64,000 nucleotides of DNA from an uncultured Eubacteriales bacterium (GCA_934446365.1 CAKSDZ010000001.1:310001-374000); one strand, 5' to 3'. Counted from the first letter of the stretch, positions 15,260-25,387 are shown. Translations and numbers: made by a program. The notes: a model not told the origin generated them from the sequence alone.

Positions 15260-16855
15260 ATGAGAACCTATATCATTCAGAATATACGCTTGCCGATAGA
15301 AGCTTCAAAGGACGAGGTGTTCGCCTGCGCGACGCAGCGTCTTTTGAAGTTCTTTTCTAAAATGGCAATCGGTAAAATGAAAATTCATAAAAGCTCCGTC
15401 GATGCGAGGAAAAAGACGGATATCCGATTTGTCTATTCGGTTGCGGCGGAGATAGACGGCGGCGCTGACGATGAGATGCTTGCCGCAGACGGAATCGTTC
15501 CGACGGCAGATGAAAAGATGGAAATCCGTTTCGGCGACAAGCCGCTGTCCGATAGACCGATTGTCGTCGGATTCGGACCGTGCGGGATGTTCTGCGCACG
15601 GATTCTCGCCGAGAACGGTTACCGCCCCATTGTGATTGAGCGCGGCTCCGCCGTGGAGAAAAGAGCGGCGGACGTAGAACGTTTTTTTCGTCTCGGTATT
15701 TTGAATCCGGAATCCAATATTCAATTCGGCGCCGGCGGTGCCGGAACTTTTTCCGACGGCAAGCTGGTCACACGGATTCATGATCCAAAATGCGGCTTTG
15801 TTCTCTCGGAAATGCATCGTTTGGGTGCGCCTGAGGAAATTTTATGCCAAGCAAAGCCGCATATCGGCACGGACTATTTGAAAACAGTCGTTTCCGCTAT
15901 GGAACGGAAAATCATCTCATATGGCGGAGAGGTTCTGTTCGATACAAAGCTCGAAGCGCTTCGCTTTTCCGGGAACCGTGTTTCGGGCATTGAAACAAGC
16001 AAAGGTTCGCTGGCCTGCGGTGCACTAATTCTTGCGCTCGGCCACAGTGCGAGAGATACGTTCGATATGCTCTCCGAAAGCGGAATCGGAATGATTCCCA
16101 AGGCATTTTCGGTCGGCGTGCGAATCGAACATCTTCAATCGGATATCGACGAGGCGCTTTACGGAAGGCTTGCCGGGGATCCGAGGCTTCCCCGCGGTGA
16201 ATACAATTTATCTTGTCACAATGCGGAACGTGGGATTTATACGTTCTGCATGTGTCCCGGAGGCGAAGTGGTCGCCGCGGCCAGCGAGGCGGGCGGCGTT
16301 GTCACCAACGGAATGAGCAATTTTTTGCGGGACGGCAAAAACGCCAACAGTGCGGTGGCCGTATCGGTAAATCCTTCCGATTACGGCGGCTCGGTAAAGG
16401 AGGCGGTTGCGTTTCAGCGTTCGTTGGAAACGCTTGCCTATCGCGCAGGAGGAGAGAGCTATGCCGCCCCCTGCGAGACGGTCAGTGATTTTCTTGGCAG
16501 AACACGGGGTAAAGAGCCTTCCCGCGTCCTGCCGACATATCGAAACGGGAACGTCAAAATCACCGCGCTTGACCGCATTTTTCCCGACTTTGTTTCCGAA
16601 TCGCTGAGATTCGGACTGATAAGCTTTGACCGCAGGCTTCACGGCTTTGCCGCGGATCATGCAGTTTTGACCGGCGTGGAAACGCGAACGTCCTCTCCGC
16701 TGCGCATTCCGCGGGATGAGCAAATGACGGCTTTCGGCTTTGACAACCTTTATCCCTGCGGGGAGGGCGCCGGATATGCCGGCGGGATTACCAGCGCTGC
16801 GGTGGACGGAATCAACTGCGCGCTCGCGGTGATGGAGAAATATCAAAAAATCTGA
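15260..16855 (+). CDS. NAD(FAD)-utilising dehydrogenase (COG2509-like)
   Basis: A 531-residue FAD-dependent oxidoreductase. After an N-terminal alpha/beta region of about 95 residues (TYIIQNIRLPIEASKDEVF), the dinucleotide-binding motif PIVVGFGPCGMFCARILAENGYRPIVIE appears at about residues 100-125. Later come FGAGGAGTFSDGKL, LILALGHSARDTF and a terminal GAGYAGGITSAAVDG flavin motif. This family is widespread in Firmicutes and related to geranylgeranyl reductase-like and HI0933-type flavoproteins, but its substrate is unknown. It lies 9 bp after ybbR and 22 bp before recJ, so it belongs to the same operon. Confidence 0.9.
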   Translation: MRTYIIQNIRLPIEASKDEVFACATQRLLKFFSKMAIGKMKIHKSSVDARKKTDIRFVYSVAAEIDGGADDEMLAADGIVPTADEKMEIRFGDKPLSDRPIVVGFGPCGMFCARILAENGYRPIVIERGSAVEKRAADVERFFRLGILNPESNIQFGAGGAGTFSDGKLVTRIHDPKCGFVLSEMHRLGAPEEILCQAKPHIGTDYLKTVVSAMERKIISYGGEVLFDTKLEALRFSGNRVSGIETSKGSLACGALILALGHSARDTFDMLSESGIGMIPKAFSVGVRIEHLQSDIDEALYGRLAGDPRLPRGEYNLSCHNAERGIYTFCMCPGGEVVAAASEAGGVVTNGMSNFLRDGKNANSAVAVSVNPSDYGGSVKEAVAFQRSLETLAYRAGGESYAAPCETVSDFLGRTRGKEPSRVLPTYRNGNVKITALDRIFPDFVSESLRFGLISFDRRLHGFAADHAVLTGVETRTSSPLRIPRDEQMTAFGFDNLYPCGEGAGYAGGITSAAVDGINCALAVMEKYQKI

Positions 16856-16877
16856 CGAATGGGAGGGAATCCGAATC

Positions 16878-18980
16878 ATGTTTGACAGAAACCGCTGGAT
16901 TGTTTCAGAGCAGGACCCGTCCTGTGTAAAAAAGCTTGCGGATTCTCTCGGTACAAACGAATTATGCGCCAAGCTTTTGATAAACCGAGGCTATACGGAT
17001 ATTGAATCCGCGCGCGCTTTTATAGAAAAATCAGATGTTTTTCTCTATAATCCTTTTCTGTTAAAGGATATCAAGCCGGCGATCACGAGAATCCGCAGGG
17101 CAATTGAGGAAGATGAGAAGATTACCATATACGGCGATTATGATGTAGACGGTGTTACTTCGGTTTCCGTTCTCTTTATGTACTTGAAAGAGCATGGAGC
17201 AGACGTGGATTATTATATCCCGACAAGAGACGGTGAGGGATACGGTGTCAGCAGTGCGGCGTTCCGCGCCATCAAGGAGCATGGAACCGGGCTTGTCATC
17301 ACGGTGGATACCGGTATTACGGCCATCGATGAGATCGCATATGCCAAATCCATCGGACTTGACGTTGTCGTCACCGACCATCATCAGTGCCGGCCGGAGC
17401 TGCCCGTATGTGAAGCGGTGGTCAACCCTCAAAGACCGGATTGTGAATATCCCTTTAAGGAATTATCCGGTGTCGGTGTGATTTTCAAAGTATTGTGTGC
17501 CCTTGAATTGGAGCTTGTCAACTGCGGCGAATATAATCTTTTTACCATCAAGGATATGTGCCGTCGCTATATCGATCTTGTCACCATCGGCACCATTGCC
17601 GATGTGATGCCGCTTTGCGATGAGAACAGGATTATGGTCTATATGGGGCTCGGCATGCTGTCGTCCACCCGCAATATCGGTGTACGTGAATTGTTTCATG
17701 CGGTTGGGATCGACGCGTCCAAAAAAATTACCGCATCGATGATCGGCTATACGATCGCGCCGAAAATCAATGCAGCGGGCAGAATCGGAAACGCCTCACG
17801 CGCCGTACAGCTCTTTCTCGCGACTTCTCCGCATGCGGCAAGAGCGATTGCCGAGGAGCTTTGTCTGACCAACCGGGAACGCCAGCAGACGGAATCCGCC
17901 ATTTTGGCCGAGGCCATGTCTCAAATAGAAAACGAGCACGACCTCGAAAGGGAAAGTGTGCTTGTTCTCGCCAGCGACAGCTGGCATCAGGGCGTTATCG
18001 GAATTGTCGCTTCGCGGATTACGGAGCAGTTCGGCAAACCGGCTGTTCTGATTTCATTTGATGCGGGAGCGGGCGAACACGGGCTTGGTAAAGGCTCCGC
18101 AAGAAGCGTAAAAGGGCTTAACATGGTGGAGGCGCTTGCAGCCTGTGAGCATTTGCTTGTGAAATACGGAGGACATGAGCTTGCCGCCGGTCTTTCCATC
18201 GAGCGGGAAAAATTGCCGGAATTTCGTGTATGCTTGAATGATTATGTGGCAAAACACCTGTCCTCTTCCGAATGTGATATAAAAACAACCGTGGAAGCCG
18301 AGATACGGGAGACCGATGTTACGGAAGAAACCGTAAGGGAAATCGCCAAGCTGGAACCGTACGGCGCGAAAAATCCCGAACCTATATTTGTTCTCAGAGA
18401 TGTTTCCATCCAAGAAATCGCGCCGCTCAGTCAGGGGAAGCATTCAAGGCTTCTTGTCGAGAAAAACGGGAAAGTGATATCCGCCGTATGCTTCGGATAT
18501 CATTTAATTGCGGAGGGTTTTTCCGCCGGAGACCGCGTGGATATCGTATGCGGGCTTGGCATCAACGAATTCAGAGGAAACAAAACGCTTCAGCTGACCG
18601 TTCGGGATATCGATTATACCGAAGCGTTTTGGCGTCAAATTGAAAAAACGGAGCGGGATTTTGAGGATATTTTGGCCGGGAATACGCAGTGCATATCCGA
18701 TGAAGTGCCGGTACGAGAGGATTTTGCCGCCGTATACGACGTTTTGAGAAGTTCCGGATTTGCCGGCGGTAAACGGACTGCGATTTCTAAGCTTCTTGTT
18801 TCTCTGCCGGAAATGTCTTATTTAAAGGTCAGAATGATTCTCGAGGTGTTTGCGGAATGTGAGCTGTGCGAGCTGAAATATGTGGGTATCGGGAATTATT
18901 ACATAAAGGTGCCGAAGGTAAGCGGCAAAAAGGATTTGTTTTCCACGCCGCTCATGAAAAAACTTGCGGTGTCACAATAA
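16878..18980 (+). CDS. recJ: Single-stranded-DNA-specific exonuclease RecJ
   Basis: A 700-residue DHH-superfamily 5'-3' exonuclease acting in recombination and mismatch and base-excision repair. Motifs are intact: IYGDYDVDGVTS (motif II), ITVDTGI, VVTDHHQCR (DHH motif) and LVTIGTIADVMPL. DHHA1 follows with the GKGSARSVKGLN and KYGGHELAAG blocks, and an OB-fold region after about 460. It is longer than the 577-residue E. coli protein, as usual for Firmicutes, with about 110 extra C-terminal residues. recJ-apt-relA is a frequent Firmicute order; here apt is missing and relA follows after 11 bp. Confidence 0.96.
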   Translation: MFDRNRWIVSEQDPSCVKKLADSLGTNELCAKLLINRGYTDIESARAFIEKSDVFLYNPFLLKDIKPAITRIRRAIEEDEKITIYGDYDVDGVTSVSVLFMYLKEHGADVDYYIPTRDGEGYGVSSAAFRAIKEHGTGLVITVDTGITAIDEIAYAKSIGLDVVVTDHHQCRPELPVCEAVVNPQRPDCEYPFKELSGVGVIFKVLCALELELVNCGEYNLFTIKDMCRRYIDLVTIGTIADVMPLCDENRIMVYMGLGMLSSTRNIGVRELFHAVGIDASKKITASMIGYTIAPKINAAGRIGNASRAVQLFLATSPHAARAIAEELCLTNRERQQTESAILAEAMSQIENEHDLERESVLVLASDSWHQGVIGIVASRITEQFGKPAVLISFDAGAGEHGLGKGSARSVKGLNMVEALAACEHLLVKYGGHELAAGLSIEREKLPEFRVCLNDYVAKHLSSSECDIKTTVEAEIRETDVTEETVREIAKLEPYGAKNPEPIFVLRDVSIQEIAPLSQGKHSRLLVEKNGKVISAVCFGYHLIAEGFSAGDRVDIVCGLGINEFRGNKTLQLTVRDIDYTEAFWRQIEKTERDFEDILAGNTQCISDEVPVREDFAAVYDVLRSSGFAGGKRTAISKLLVSLPEMSYLKVRMILEVFAECELCELKYVGIGNYYIKVPKVSGKKDLFSTPLMKKLAVSQ

Positions 18981-18991
18981 CGGAGATTGCT

Positions 18992-21193
18992 ATGCTGGAC
19001 GGATATGAAAATCTGTTGCAAACCTTGAATGCGACGGGAAAAAACTATAATCTTGAAAAAATCAAAAAGGCCTATGAATTTGCAAAGCAGCTGCATGAAG
19101 GGCAATTCCGAAAAAGCGGAGAGCCTTATATCAGTCATCCCGTCGCCGTTGCGGAAATCGTAGCGGGACTTGGGCTTGACACCGATTCCATTTGTGCGGC
19201 TTTGCTTCATGATACACTGGAGGATTGCGCCGATAAGGTAGACCTTGCGAAAATCAAAAAGGAATTTGGCGATCAGGTCGCGGAAATCGTGGACGGGCTG
19301 ACAAAGCTTGTCAAAATCCCGTTTAACGACAAAGAAGACGAGCACATGGAAAACCTGCGCAAGATGTTTCTTGCGATGGCTAAGGATATCCGCGTTATTT
19401 TTATCAAGCTCGCTGACAGACTGCATAACATGCGCACGCTCAACGCACAACCGGAAGAAAAACGCCGATTGATCGCGCTGGAAACCATGCACGTCTATGC
19501 ACCGCTTGCACACCGTCTCGGTATGCAGAGAATCAAGCAGGAAATCGAGAATTTGGCGCTGTCTTATCTTGATCCGATCGGTTATCGCGAGGTGCAGAGT
19601 GATATCGATAAAAAATTCGGACTGAATAAGGATTTCATCGTCAATACCCGCGCTGCAATCGAACAGAAGGTCAGAGAAAGCGGAATCGACTGTACGCTGG
19701 AAGGGCGTGTAAAATCCGTTTACAGCGTTTACCGCAAGATGTTCAAACAAAACAAAAGCTTTGATGAAATTTACGATTTCTACGCAATTCGCATCATTGT
19801 GGGAACGGAGCTCGAATGCTATACCGTGCTTGGAATTATCCATGATATGTATAATTCCATGCCCGGCCGCTTCAAGGATTATATTTCAATTCCGAAGCCC
19901 AATATGTACCGTTCTCTGCATACAACGGTTATCGGTCACGACGGCGTGCCGTTCGAGGTGCAGATTCGGACGTGGGAAATGCATCAGGTCGCCGAATACG
20001 GTATCGCCGCACACTGGAAGTATAAATCCGGCGACCGCGGCGACGCCGGCCTCGACAAAAAGCTCGAATGGATCGCAAAGCTGGTTGAAAATGAGTCCAG
20101 CACCGCTGATCCGGACGAATTCATTGATGCGCTGAAAATCGATATTTTTCAAGATGAGACTTTTGTTTTTACACCCAAGGGCGATGTGGTGACGCTTCCG
20201 CAGAATTCAAACTGCATCGATTTTGCCTATCACATCCATTCTGAGGTCGGCAACCGCATGGTCGGCGCTAAGGTCAACGGAAAAATCGTGCCGATCGACC
20301 GCACGTTGGAGAATGGCGAGATCGTGGAAATTCTCACCTCGTCCGCGACAAAAGGGCCCAGCCGCAACTGGCTGAAAATCGTAAAAACCAGTGAGGCAAA
20401 GGCCAAAATCCGGCAATGGTTTAAGAAGGAAAAGCGCGCGGAAAACATTGTCGCCGGCCATGACGAGGTCGTGGCGGAGATGAGAAAATATCCCGGTACG
20501 TTTACCGAGGAACAGCTCAATACCATTGTTGCCAATATAGCCGTAAGAAACGGAATTGAGACCGCAGATGACCTATTCAATATGATCGGCTATGGCGGGC
20601 TTTCCGTCAATAAGATATCGACCCGTCTGCGCGACGAATACGACAAGGTCGTAACGCCGCCGGAGGAAACGCCCATTACCGATGTGTCGCAGATCCAAAC
20701 AGTCGACAAAAAACACGCTTCCGGCGAATACGGAGGCGTTATCGTCGACGGGCTTGAAGGCTGTCAAGTAAAATTCGCAAAATGCTGCAATCCGCTTCCG
20801 GGAGACAATATCGTCGGATTTATCACAAAAGGATACGGAATTTCCGTTCACAAATGCGATTGTCAGAATATAATCAATAATACGGCTCAGAATAAAGACC
20901 GGCTTGTCAATGTGGAATGGAGAGCGGTTTCCGGCGGACCTAAGGATGAGCAGTATGAGGCCCTGATGCAGATTATCGCGGACGACAGGATTTCCATGCT
21001 GGCCGATATCAGCGGTGCGCTTGCCGATATGAGGGTATCGATTATGCAGATCAATTCTCAGAAAAAGGGGGTCGATCAAATGATGATCAATATCGGCGTT
21101 TCCTGCAAGAATCTCGCGCATTTCAACAGCATTGTTTCACGAATAAAATCGATCAAAGGCGTAAACGATGTACGCCGCGGATATGTCAAATAA
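18992..21193 (+). CDS. relA: Bifunctional (p)ppGpp synthetase/hydrolase (Rel)
   Basis: The protein has 733 residues from the ATG at 18992, which has CGGAGA upstream; longer in-frame starts lie inside recJ. Domain order: HD hydrolase (about 25-175, with HPVAVAEIVAGLGL and the catalytic HDTLEDC), synthetase (about 215-330, with VYRKM and YISIPKPNMYRSLHTTV), TGS (about 385-445, VFTPKGDVVTLPQNSN), a helical and zinc-finger-like region (KCCNPLPGD, HKCDCQN), and a C-terminal ACT domain (about 655-730). Both catalytic halves look intact, so it should make and degrade the stringent-response alarmone at the ribosome. It sits between recJ and dtd, a conserved Firmicute order. Confidence 0.96.
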   Translation: MLDGYENLLQTLNATGKNYNLEKIKKAYEFAKQLHEGQFRKSGEPYISHPVAVAEIVAGLGLDTDSICAALLHDTLEDCADKVDLAKIKKEFGDQVAEIVDGLTKLVKIPFNDKEDEHMENLRKMFLAMAKDIRVIFIKLADRLHNMRTLNAQPEEKRRLIALETMHVYAPLAHRLGMQRIKQEIENLALSYLDPIGYREVQSDIDKKFGLNKDFIVNTRAAIEQKVRESGIDCTLEGRVKSVYSVYRKMFKQNKSFDEIYDFYAIRIIVGTELECYTVLGIIHDMYNSMPGRFKDYISIPKPNMYRSLHTTVIGHDGVPFEVQIRTWEMHQVAEYGIAAHWKYKSGDRGDAGLDKKLEWIAKLVENESSTADPDEFIDALKIDIFQDETFVFTPKGDVVTLPQNSNCIDFAYHIHSEVGNRMVGAKVNGKIVPIDRTLENGEIVEILTSSATKGPSRNWLKIVKTSEAKAKIRQWFKKEKRAENIVAGHDEVVAEMRKYPGTFTEEQLNTIVANIAVRNGIETADDLFNMIGYGGLSVNKISTRLRDEYDKVVTPPEETPITDVSQIQTVDKKHASGEYGGVIVDGLEGCQVKFAKCCNPLPGDNIVGFITKGYGISVHKCDCQNIINNTAQNKDRLVNVEWRAVSGGPKDEQYEALMQIIADDRISMLADISGALADMRVSIMQINSQKKGVDQMMINIGVSCKNLAHFNSIVSRIKSIKGVNDVRRGYVK

Positions 21194-21205
21194 ACGGAGG
21201 GCAGA

Positions 21206-21664
21206 ATGCGTGCGGTTATTCAAAGAGTATCGTCGTCAAGTGTGATTTCCGACGGCGTTCCGACAGGCGCCATCGGACAGGGACTTATGATTCTTCTTGG
21301 CGTCTCCAAAGGAGATGAAAAGCTCGATGCGGAACTTCTTGCCGCGAAAATCGCAAAGCTGCGCATTTTCTCCGATGAAAACGGCAAGATGAATCGAAGC
21401 GTGCTCGATGTCGGCGGCGCTGCACTTGTCGTGTCCAATTTCACGCTTTGCGCAAACTATGCACACGGAAACCGTCCCGATTATATGAATGCCGAATCGC
21501 CGGAGCGCGCCTGCGAGCTATACGAGTATTTTGTCTCGCTGCTTCGTCGGGAAATGCAGGTGGAAACAGGGGTTTTTGGCGCCCATATGGCGCTTTCCAT
21601 CGAAAACGACGGACCGATCACGATTGTTATGGACAGCGATGTACTACGAAAAAAAGGAAAATAA
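21206..21664 (+). CDS. dtd: D-aminoacyl-tRNA deacylase
   Basis: A 152-residue homodimeric deacylase that removes D-amino acids (and Gly from tRNA-Ala) by a mostly RNA-based mechanism. Family landmarks are the start MRAVIQRVSSSSV, LMILLGVSKGD, LVVSNFTLCANY (family SQFTL; the usual Gln is Asn here) and the GNRPDYMNA region corresponding to the Gly-cisPro motif environment. The typical SQ-to-SN change is worth noting but lies within family variation as far as I can judge. The ATG has GGAGGG upstream, 12 bp after relA, and hemZ follows 6 bp later. Confidence 0.92.
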   Translation: MRAVIQRVSSSSVISDGVPTGAIGQGLMILLGVSKGDEKLDAELLAAKIAKLRIFSDENGKMNRSVLDVGGAALVVSNFTLCANYAHGNRPDYMNAESPERACELYEYFVSLLRREMQVETGVFGAHMALSIENDGPITIVMDSDVLRKKGK

Positions 21665-21670
21665 AGTGAC

Positions 21671-23152
21671 ATGAAACTTCAAGTCAGAGGAAATATCAAC
21701 GAATACTATGTTCAAACGCTTTGTATGCTGTTTTTTCCGGGCGCAAAATTTTCAAAAACCGAAAGCGAAAGCGAAAACGTTCCGTCTGCCGAGGTATCCG
21801 TTGTCGATGAAAGCGTCGAGCGTGTTGTAGCCACCGTGACGCTCATTCAAAACGGGAAATCGGTGACGGTATCGCATTCCGAGTTGCGCGATGGGGCGGA
21901 AAAGGTTTCGGCGGAAAGGATTGCCTGCGGAAAAGCATTTTTGGAGGCCGGAAAAAAACTGACGGGAATTACCCCTTCGTGGGGGATTTTGACCGGTGTT
22001 CGTCCGGCAAAGCTCGCCATCGGCGGTCTTATCGAAGGGAAAAGCAAAACGGAAGTGCGCAGTTTTCTGACGAAAGAATATCTTGTCAATCCCAAAAAGG
22101 CTGCTCTTGTCACCGATATTGCAGCCACGGAAAAGAAAATCATTTCCCGTGTGTCAAAAAATTCTTGCAGCCTTTATATTTCCATTCCGTTTTGTCCCAC
22201 AAGATGCAGTTATTGCTCATTCGTATCCTTTACCTCAGCAAAGCTTTTGAATCTTTTGGATTCTTATCTTGAACATCTCTGTTCGGATATCGCCTCTACG
22301 GTCGATATGATCCATAAGCTCGGATTGACGATTTCGACCGTATATATCGGCGGCGGCACGCCGACTACCTTGAATACAAAACAGTTGGAATTGCTCCTTG
22401 ATACCGTGACATCACGTGTGGATCCGTCCTCTATCGAGGAATTTACGCTGGAAGCCGGCAGACCCGATACCATTACGGAGGAAAAATTAAACGTCATAAA
22501 GGCCTACGGTGTAACGCGAATCAGCATCAATACCCAAACGCTCAACAACGACGTGCTGGAACTTATCGGAAGGAAGCATACCGCGGAGGATTTTTTTCGC
22601 GCTTTTGAAATGGCGCGAAAAGCGGAAATCAAGCATATCAATACGGATCTTATTGCCGGTCTGCCCGGCGAAGGATTCGGCAGTTTTTCCGAAACCATCG
22701 ATGAAATTATCAGACTGCGTCCCGATAATTTGACTTTTCACACACTTTGCATCAAGAATGCCGCGGATTTTGCGCATAATAAGAATACGCTTTATATGAA
22801 TGCTTTCAGCGAAACTTCAAAATGCGTCGATTATTCGCAGCTGAGCGCTAAAAACGCGGGCTATATCCCTTATTATATTTACAGACAGAAAAACACGGTG
22901 GATAATCTTGAAAACGTCGGATTTGCTTTGCCGGGCGCGGAAGGGCTTTACAATATTTACATGATGGAAGAAATCCACAGCATTTTTGCAGTAGGCGCAG
23001 GAGCGGTTTCCAAAATGGTGTCACGGGACGGACAAAAAATCGACCGGATTTTTGAATATAAATATCCTTATGAATATCTTGCCGATTCCGACGGAGTGAA
23101 AAATTTGGAAAAAGAAAAGAAGATAATAGAATTTTATCGAAATATTTGGTAA
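21671..23152 (+). CDS. hemZ: Radical SAM coproporphyrinogen III oxidase-like protein HemZ
   Basis: A 493-residue radical SAM enzyme of the HemZ branch. A HemZ-specific N-terminal region of about 150 residues precedes the CxxxCxxC cluster site (SIPFCPTRCSYCSF), the SAM-binding IGGGTPTTLN, an EAGRPDTIT block and INTQTLNN. HemZ resembles oxygen-independent coproporphyrinogen oxidase, but its true substrate in Clostridia is unsettled and it is often found without a full haem pathway; no other haem gene is in this window. The relA-dtd-hemZ order is conserved in many Clostridia. It overlaps nothing and ends 11 bp before the kinase gene. Confidence 0.88.
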   Translation: MKLQVRGNINEYYVQTLCMLFFPGAKFSKTESESENVPSAEVSVVDESVERVVATVTLIQNGKSVTVSHSELRDGAEKVSAERIACGKAFLEAGKKLTGITPSWGILTGVRPAKLAIGGLIEGKSKTEVRSFLTKEYLVNPKKAALVTDIAATEKKIISRVSKNSCSLYISIPFCPTRCSYCSFVSFTSAKLLNLLDSYLEHLCSDIASTVDMIHKLGLTISTVYIGGGTPTTLNTKQLELLLDTVTSRVDPSSIEEFTLEAGRPDTITEEKLNVIKAYGVTRISINTQTLNNDVLELIGRKHTAEDFFRAFEMARKAEIKHINTDLIAGLPGEGFGSFSETIDEIIRLRPDNLTFHTLCIKNAADFAHNKNTLYMNAFSETSKCVDYSQLSAKNAGYIPYYIYRQKNTVDNLENVGFALPGAEGLYNIYMMEEIHSIFAVGAGAVSKMVSRDGQKIDRIFEYKYPYEYLADSDGVKNLEKEKKIIEFYRNIW

Positions 23153-23163
23153 GGAGATGAAAT

Positions 23164-24087
23164 ATGTTTATATACGATGCCGTATTTAAAAATGATGAGG
23201 AAATACGCGCCTTTGTATCCGAGGCGGAGGAAAAATATAAGACGCAGATTTTAAAGATTGCGGATCACATAAAAAACACGCCCGATGTCAGATTTTTAAC
23301 GCTGGCAGGACCGACCTGTTCCGGCAAAACAACGACCTCATACATTTTGGAGCATGAACTCGGAAAATGCGGAATTACCGTCAAAATCGTTTCCATCGAC
23401 GATTTTTACCGTGACCGCGACGATATATCCGACGATGAAAAACCGGATTACGAATCGATCTCTGCGATTGATTTTGAGGTTTTTACCGAATGTATCGCTC
23501 AAATATTATCCGGCAAAACCGCATATCTTCCGAAATTTGATTTTCAGCTGGGACATCGGACGGAATTTGTTCCATATACACCGGCAGCCCATGAAATTGT
23601 GATATTTGAGGGTATTCAGGCTATCTATCCCGAAATCGTTGCTACACTGCCGAAAGATTTATCCAAATCCATTTATATCAGCGTTGATGACGATGTGACG
23701 GCCTATGGAACTTTTTTTGATAAGAGGGAAGTGCGCTTCCTGCGCAGACTTGTCCGAGATTTTTTGTTCCGCAACGCGACGCCGGAACGGACACTGGAAC
23801 TATGGAGCGGTGTCATCGCCAATGAGGACAAAAATATTATTCCTTATGGACATCACGCCGATTTTATCATCAATTCCTTTTTGCAGTATGAGCTTGGCGT
23901 TATCAAGCCGTTTGTCCTGGAAACCATTCGATATGATTTCAATAAGAAATGCGAAATCGAATTATATGAGAAGCTAAAATCAAAATTTGAAAAGATCCCG
24001 ACGATTCCGGAAAAATTTGTACCGGCGGATTCCGTTTTCCGGGAATTTATCGGCAGTTCGAGGAGCGAAAATGAAAATTCTATTTGA
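23164..24087 (+). CDS. Uridine kinase/phosphoribulokinase-family nucleoside kinase
   Basis: A 307-residue P-loop kinase. Residues about 45-65 contain the Walker A segment LAGPTCSGKTTTSYILEHEL. IVSIDDFYRDRDDI carries the substrate-binding Asp, and YLPKFDFQLGHRT and IVIFEGIQAI match strands of the uridine kinase fold. Related Clostridia proteins carry an extra TGS/ThrRS-like N-terminal domain; here only about 35 residues precede the kinase core. The nucleoside or sugar substrate is not certain. It is embedded in the operon between hemZ and the amidohydrolase, which overlaps its last 17 bases. Confidence 0.82.
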   Translation: MFIYDAVFKNDEEIRAFVSEAEEKYKTQILKIADHIKNTPDVRFLTLAGPTCSGKTTTSYILEHELGKCGITVKIVSIDDFYRDRDDISDDEKPDYESISAIDFEVFTECIAQILSGKTAYLPKFDFQLGHRTEFVPYTPAAHEIVIFEGIQAIYPEIVATLPKDLSKSIYISVDDDVTAYGTFFDKREVRFLRRLVRDFLFRNATPERTLELWSGVIANEDKNIIPYGHHADFIINSFLQYELGVIKPFVLETIRYDFNKKCEIELYEKLKSKFEKIPTIPEKFVPADSVFREFIGSSRSENENSI

Positions 24088-25360
24088 TAATATCACGGTG
24101 TTATTTGAAAACGGTGTTGCAGATACGGAACTGTATCTTTTAGTCACAGATAAAACAATATCATATGTGGGAAAAACAAGACCGGACGGCATCTTCGACA
24201 GAGTAATCGACGGGCATGGAAAACTTCTGTGCCCGGGATTTTATAACTGTCATACCCATGCGCCGATGACGCTGTTTCGCGGCTATGCGGAAAATCTTCC
24301 GCTTTCCCGCTGGCTCCATGAAAAAATCTTTCCCGCTGAGGACAAGCTGTATCCGGAAGCTGTGTATGCCGCCTCGATGCTTTCCATTGCCGAGATGATA
24401 AAAAACGGAACAGTCTCTTTTTCCGATATGTATTTTTTCTGCGATGAAATCGTAAATGCCGTAGCGGAAACGGGAATCAAGGCCAATATCTCCCGTTCGA
24501 CCGTAGCCTTTGATCCGGATATCAAAGCGGAGGAGGATGAACGCTTCAAAGAAGCCGCAAGGATTTTTGAACGCTATCATAATTGCGAGGACGGCAGAAT
24601 AAAAATAGATATGTCGATACACGCGGAATATTCCACTGTGCCCGCAAGCTGCCGGTATATATCCGAGTTTGCCGCAGAGCATCACACCGGAATCCAGCTG
24701 CATCTTTCCGAGACCTGTTCCGAGCATGAAAGCTGTATCGAAAAATACGGAATGACACCAACGGAATTTTTTGAAGCAAACGGTGTGTTCCGTGTTCCGG
24801 TAACGGCGGCGCACTGTGTTCATGTTACGGATGCCGATGTTCAGCTTCTTGGCAAGTACGGTGCGACAGCCGTTCACAATCCTGCAAGCAACTTAAAACT
24901 CGGTTCCGGCGTTATGCGGCTCTCGACGCTTTTGGATTGCGGTGTCAACGTGACGCTCGGCACGGACGGAGCTGCCTCCAACAACACGCTTGATGTGATG
25001 AAAGAGGCCTATCTTGCCGCGATCCTTCAAAAAGGCGTGACCGGCGATACGGAAAAATTGAAATCATCGATATTCATAAAAATGATGACGGAAAATGGAG
25101 CGCGCGCGCAGGGAAGAGCCGACTGCGGTAAAATCGCCGAGGGATACCGGGCGGATCTTGTGATGCTGAATTTTGACGAGATCAATGTGATACCCGTCTA
25201 TGACTTTTGTGATTCGTTTCTATATAGCGCAAACTCCGGCAATGTCGCATTGACGATGGCGGACGGAAAAATTCTGTATGAAAACGGTGAGTTCCAAACG
25301 CTTGACATAGAGAAAGTAAAATATAGGTTTCAACAAATCATTCGCACTTATTTTGACTGA
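24071..25360 (+). CDS. Amidohydrolase of the MtaD/SAH-adenosine deaminase family
   Basis: The protein has 429 residues from the ATG at 24071 (AGGAG six bases upstream), overlapping the kinase gene by 17 bp in another frame. It is a metal-dependent TIM-barrel deaminase: metal ligands in NCHTHAPM, HLSET and AHCVH, and the catalytic Asp in LGTDGAASNN. The family deaminates 5'-methylthioadenosine and S-adenosylhomocysteine, and sometimes other adenosines, guanine-like rings or 5'-deoxyadenosine, the last a by-product of radical SAM enzymes such as HemZ upstream. Exact substrate is not deducible from sequence. Translational coupling with the nucleoside kinase suggests nucleoside salvage. Confidence 0.87.
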   Translation: MKILFDNITVLFENGVADTELYLLVTDKTISYVGKTRPDGIFDRVIDGHGKLLCPGFYNCHTHAPMTLFRGYAENLPLSRWLHEKIFPAEDKLYPEAVYAASMLSIAEMIKNGTVSFSDMYFFCDEIVNAVAETGIKANISRSTVAFDPDIKAEEDERFKEAARIFERYHNCEDGRIKIDMSIHAEYSTVPASCRYISEFAAEHHTGIQLHLSETCSEHESCIEKYGMTPTEFFEANGVFRVPVTAAHCVHVTDADVQLLGKYGATAVHNPASNLKLGSGVMRLSTLLDCGVNVTLGTDGAASNNTLDVMKEAYLAAILQKGVTGDTEKLKSSIFIKMMTENGARAQGRADCGKIAEGYRADLVMLNFDEINVIPVYDFCDSFLYSANSGNVALTMADGKILYENGEFQTLDIEKVKYRFQQIIRTYFD

Positions 25361-25387
25361 AATTTACAAAGGTAGCAGGTAACGGAT

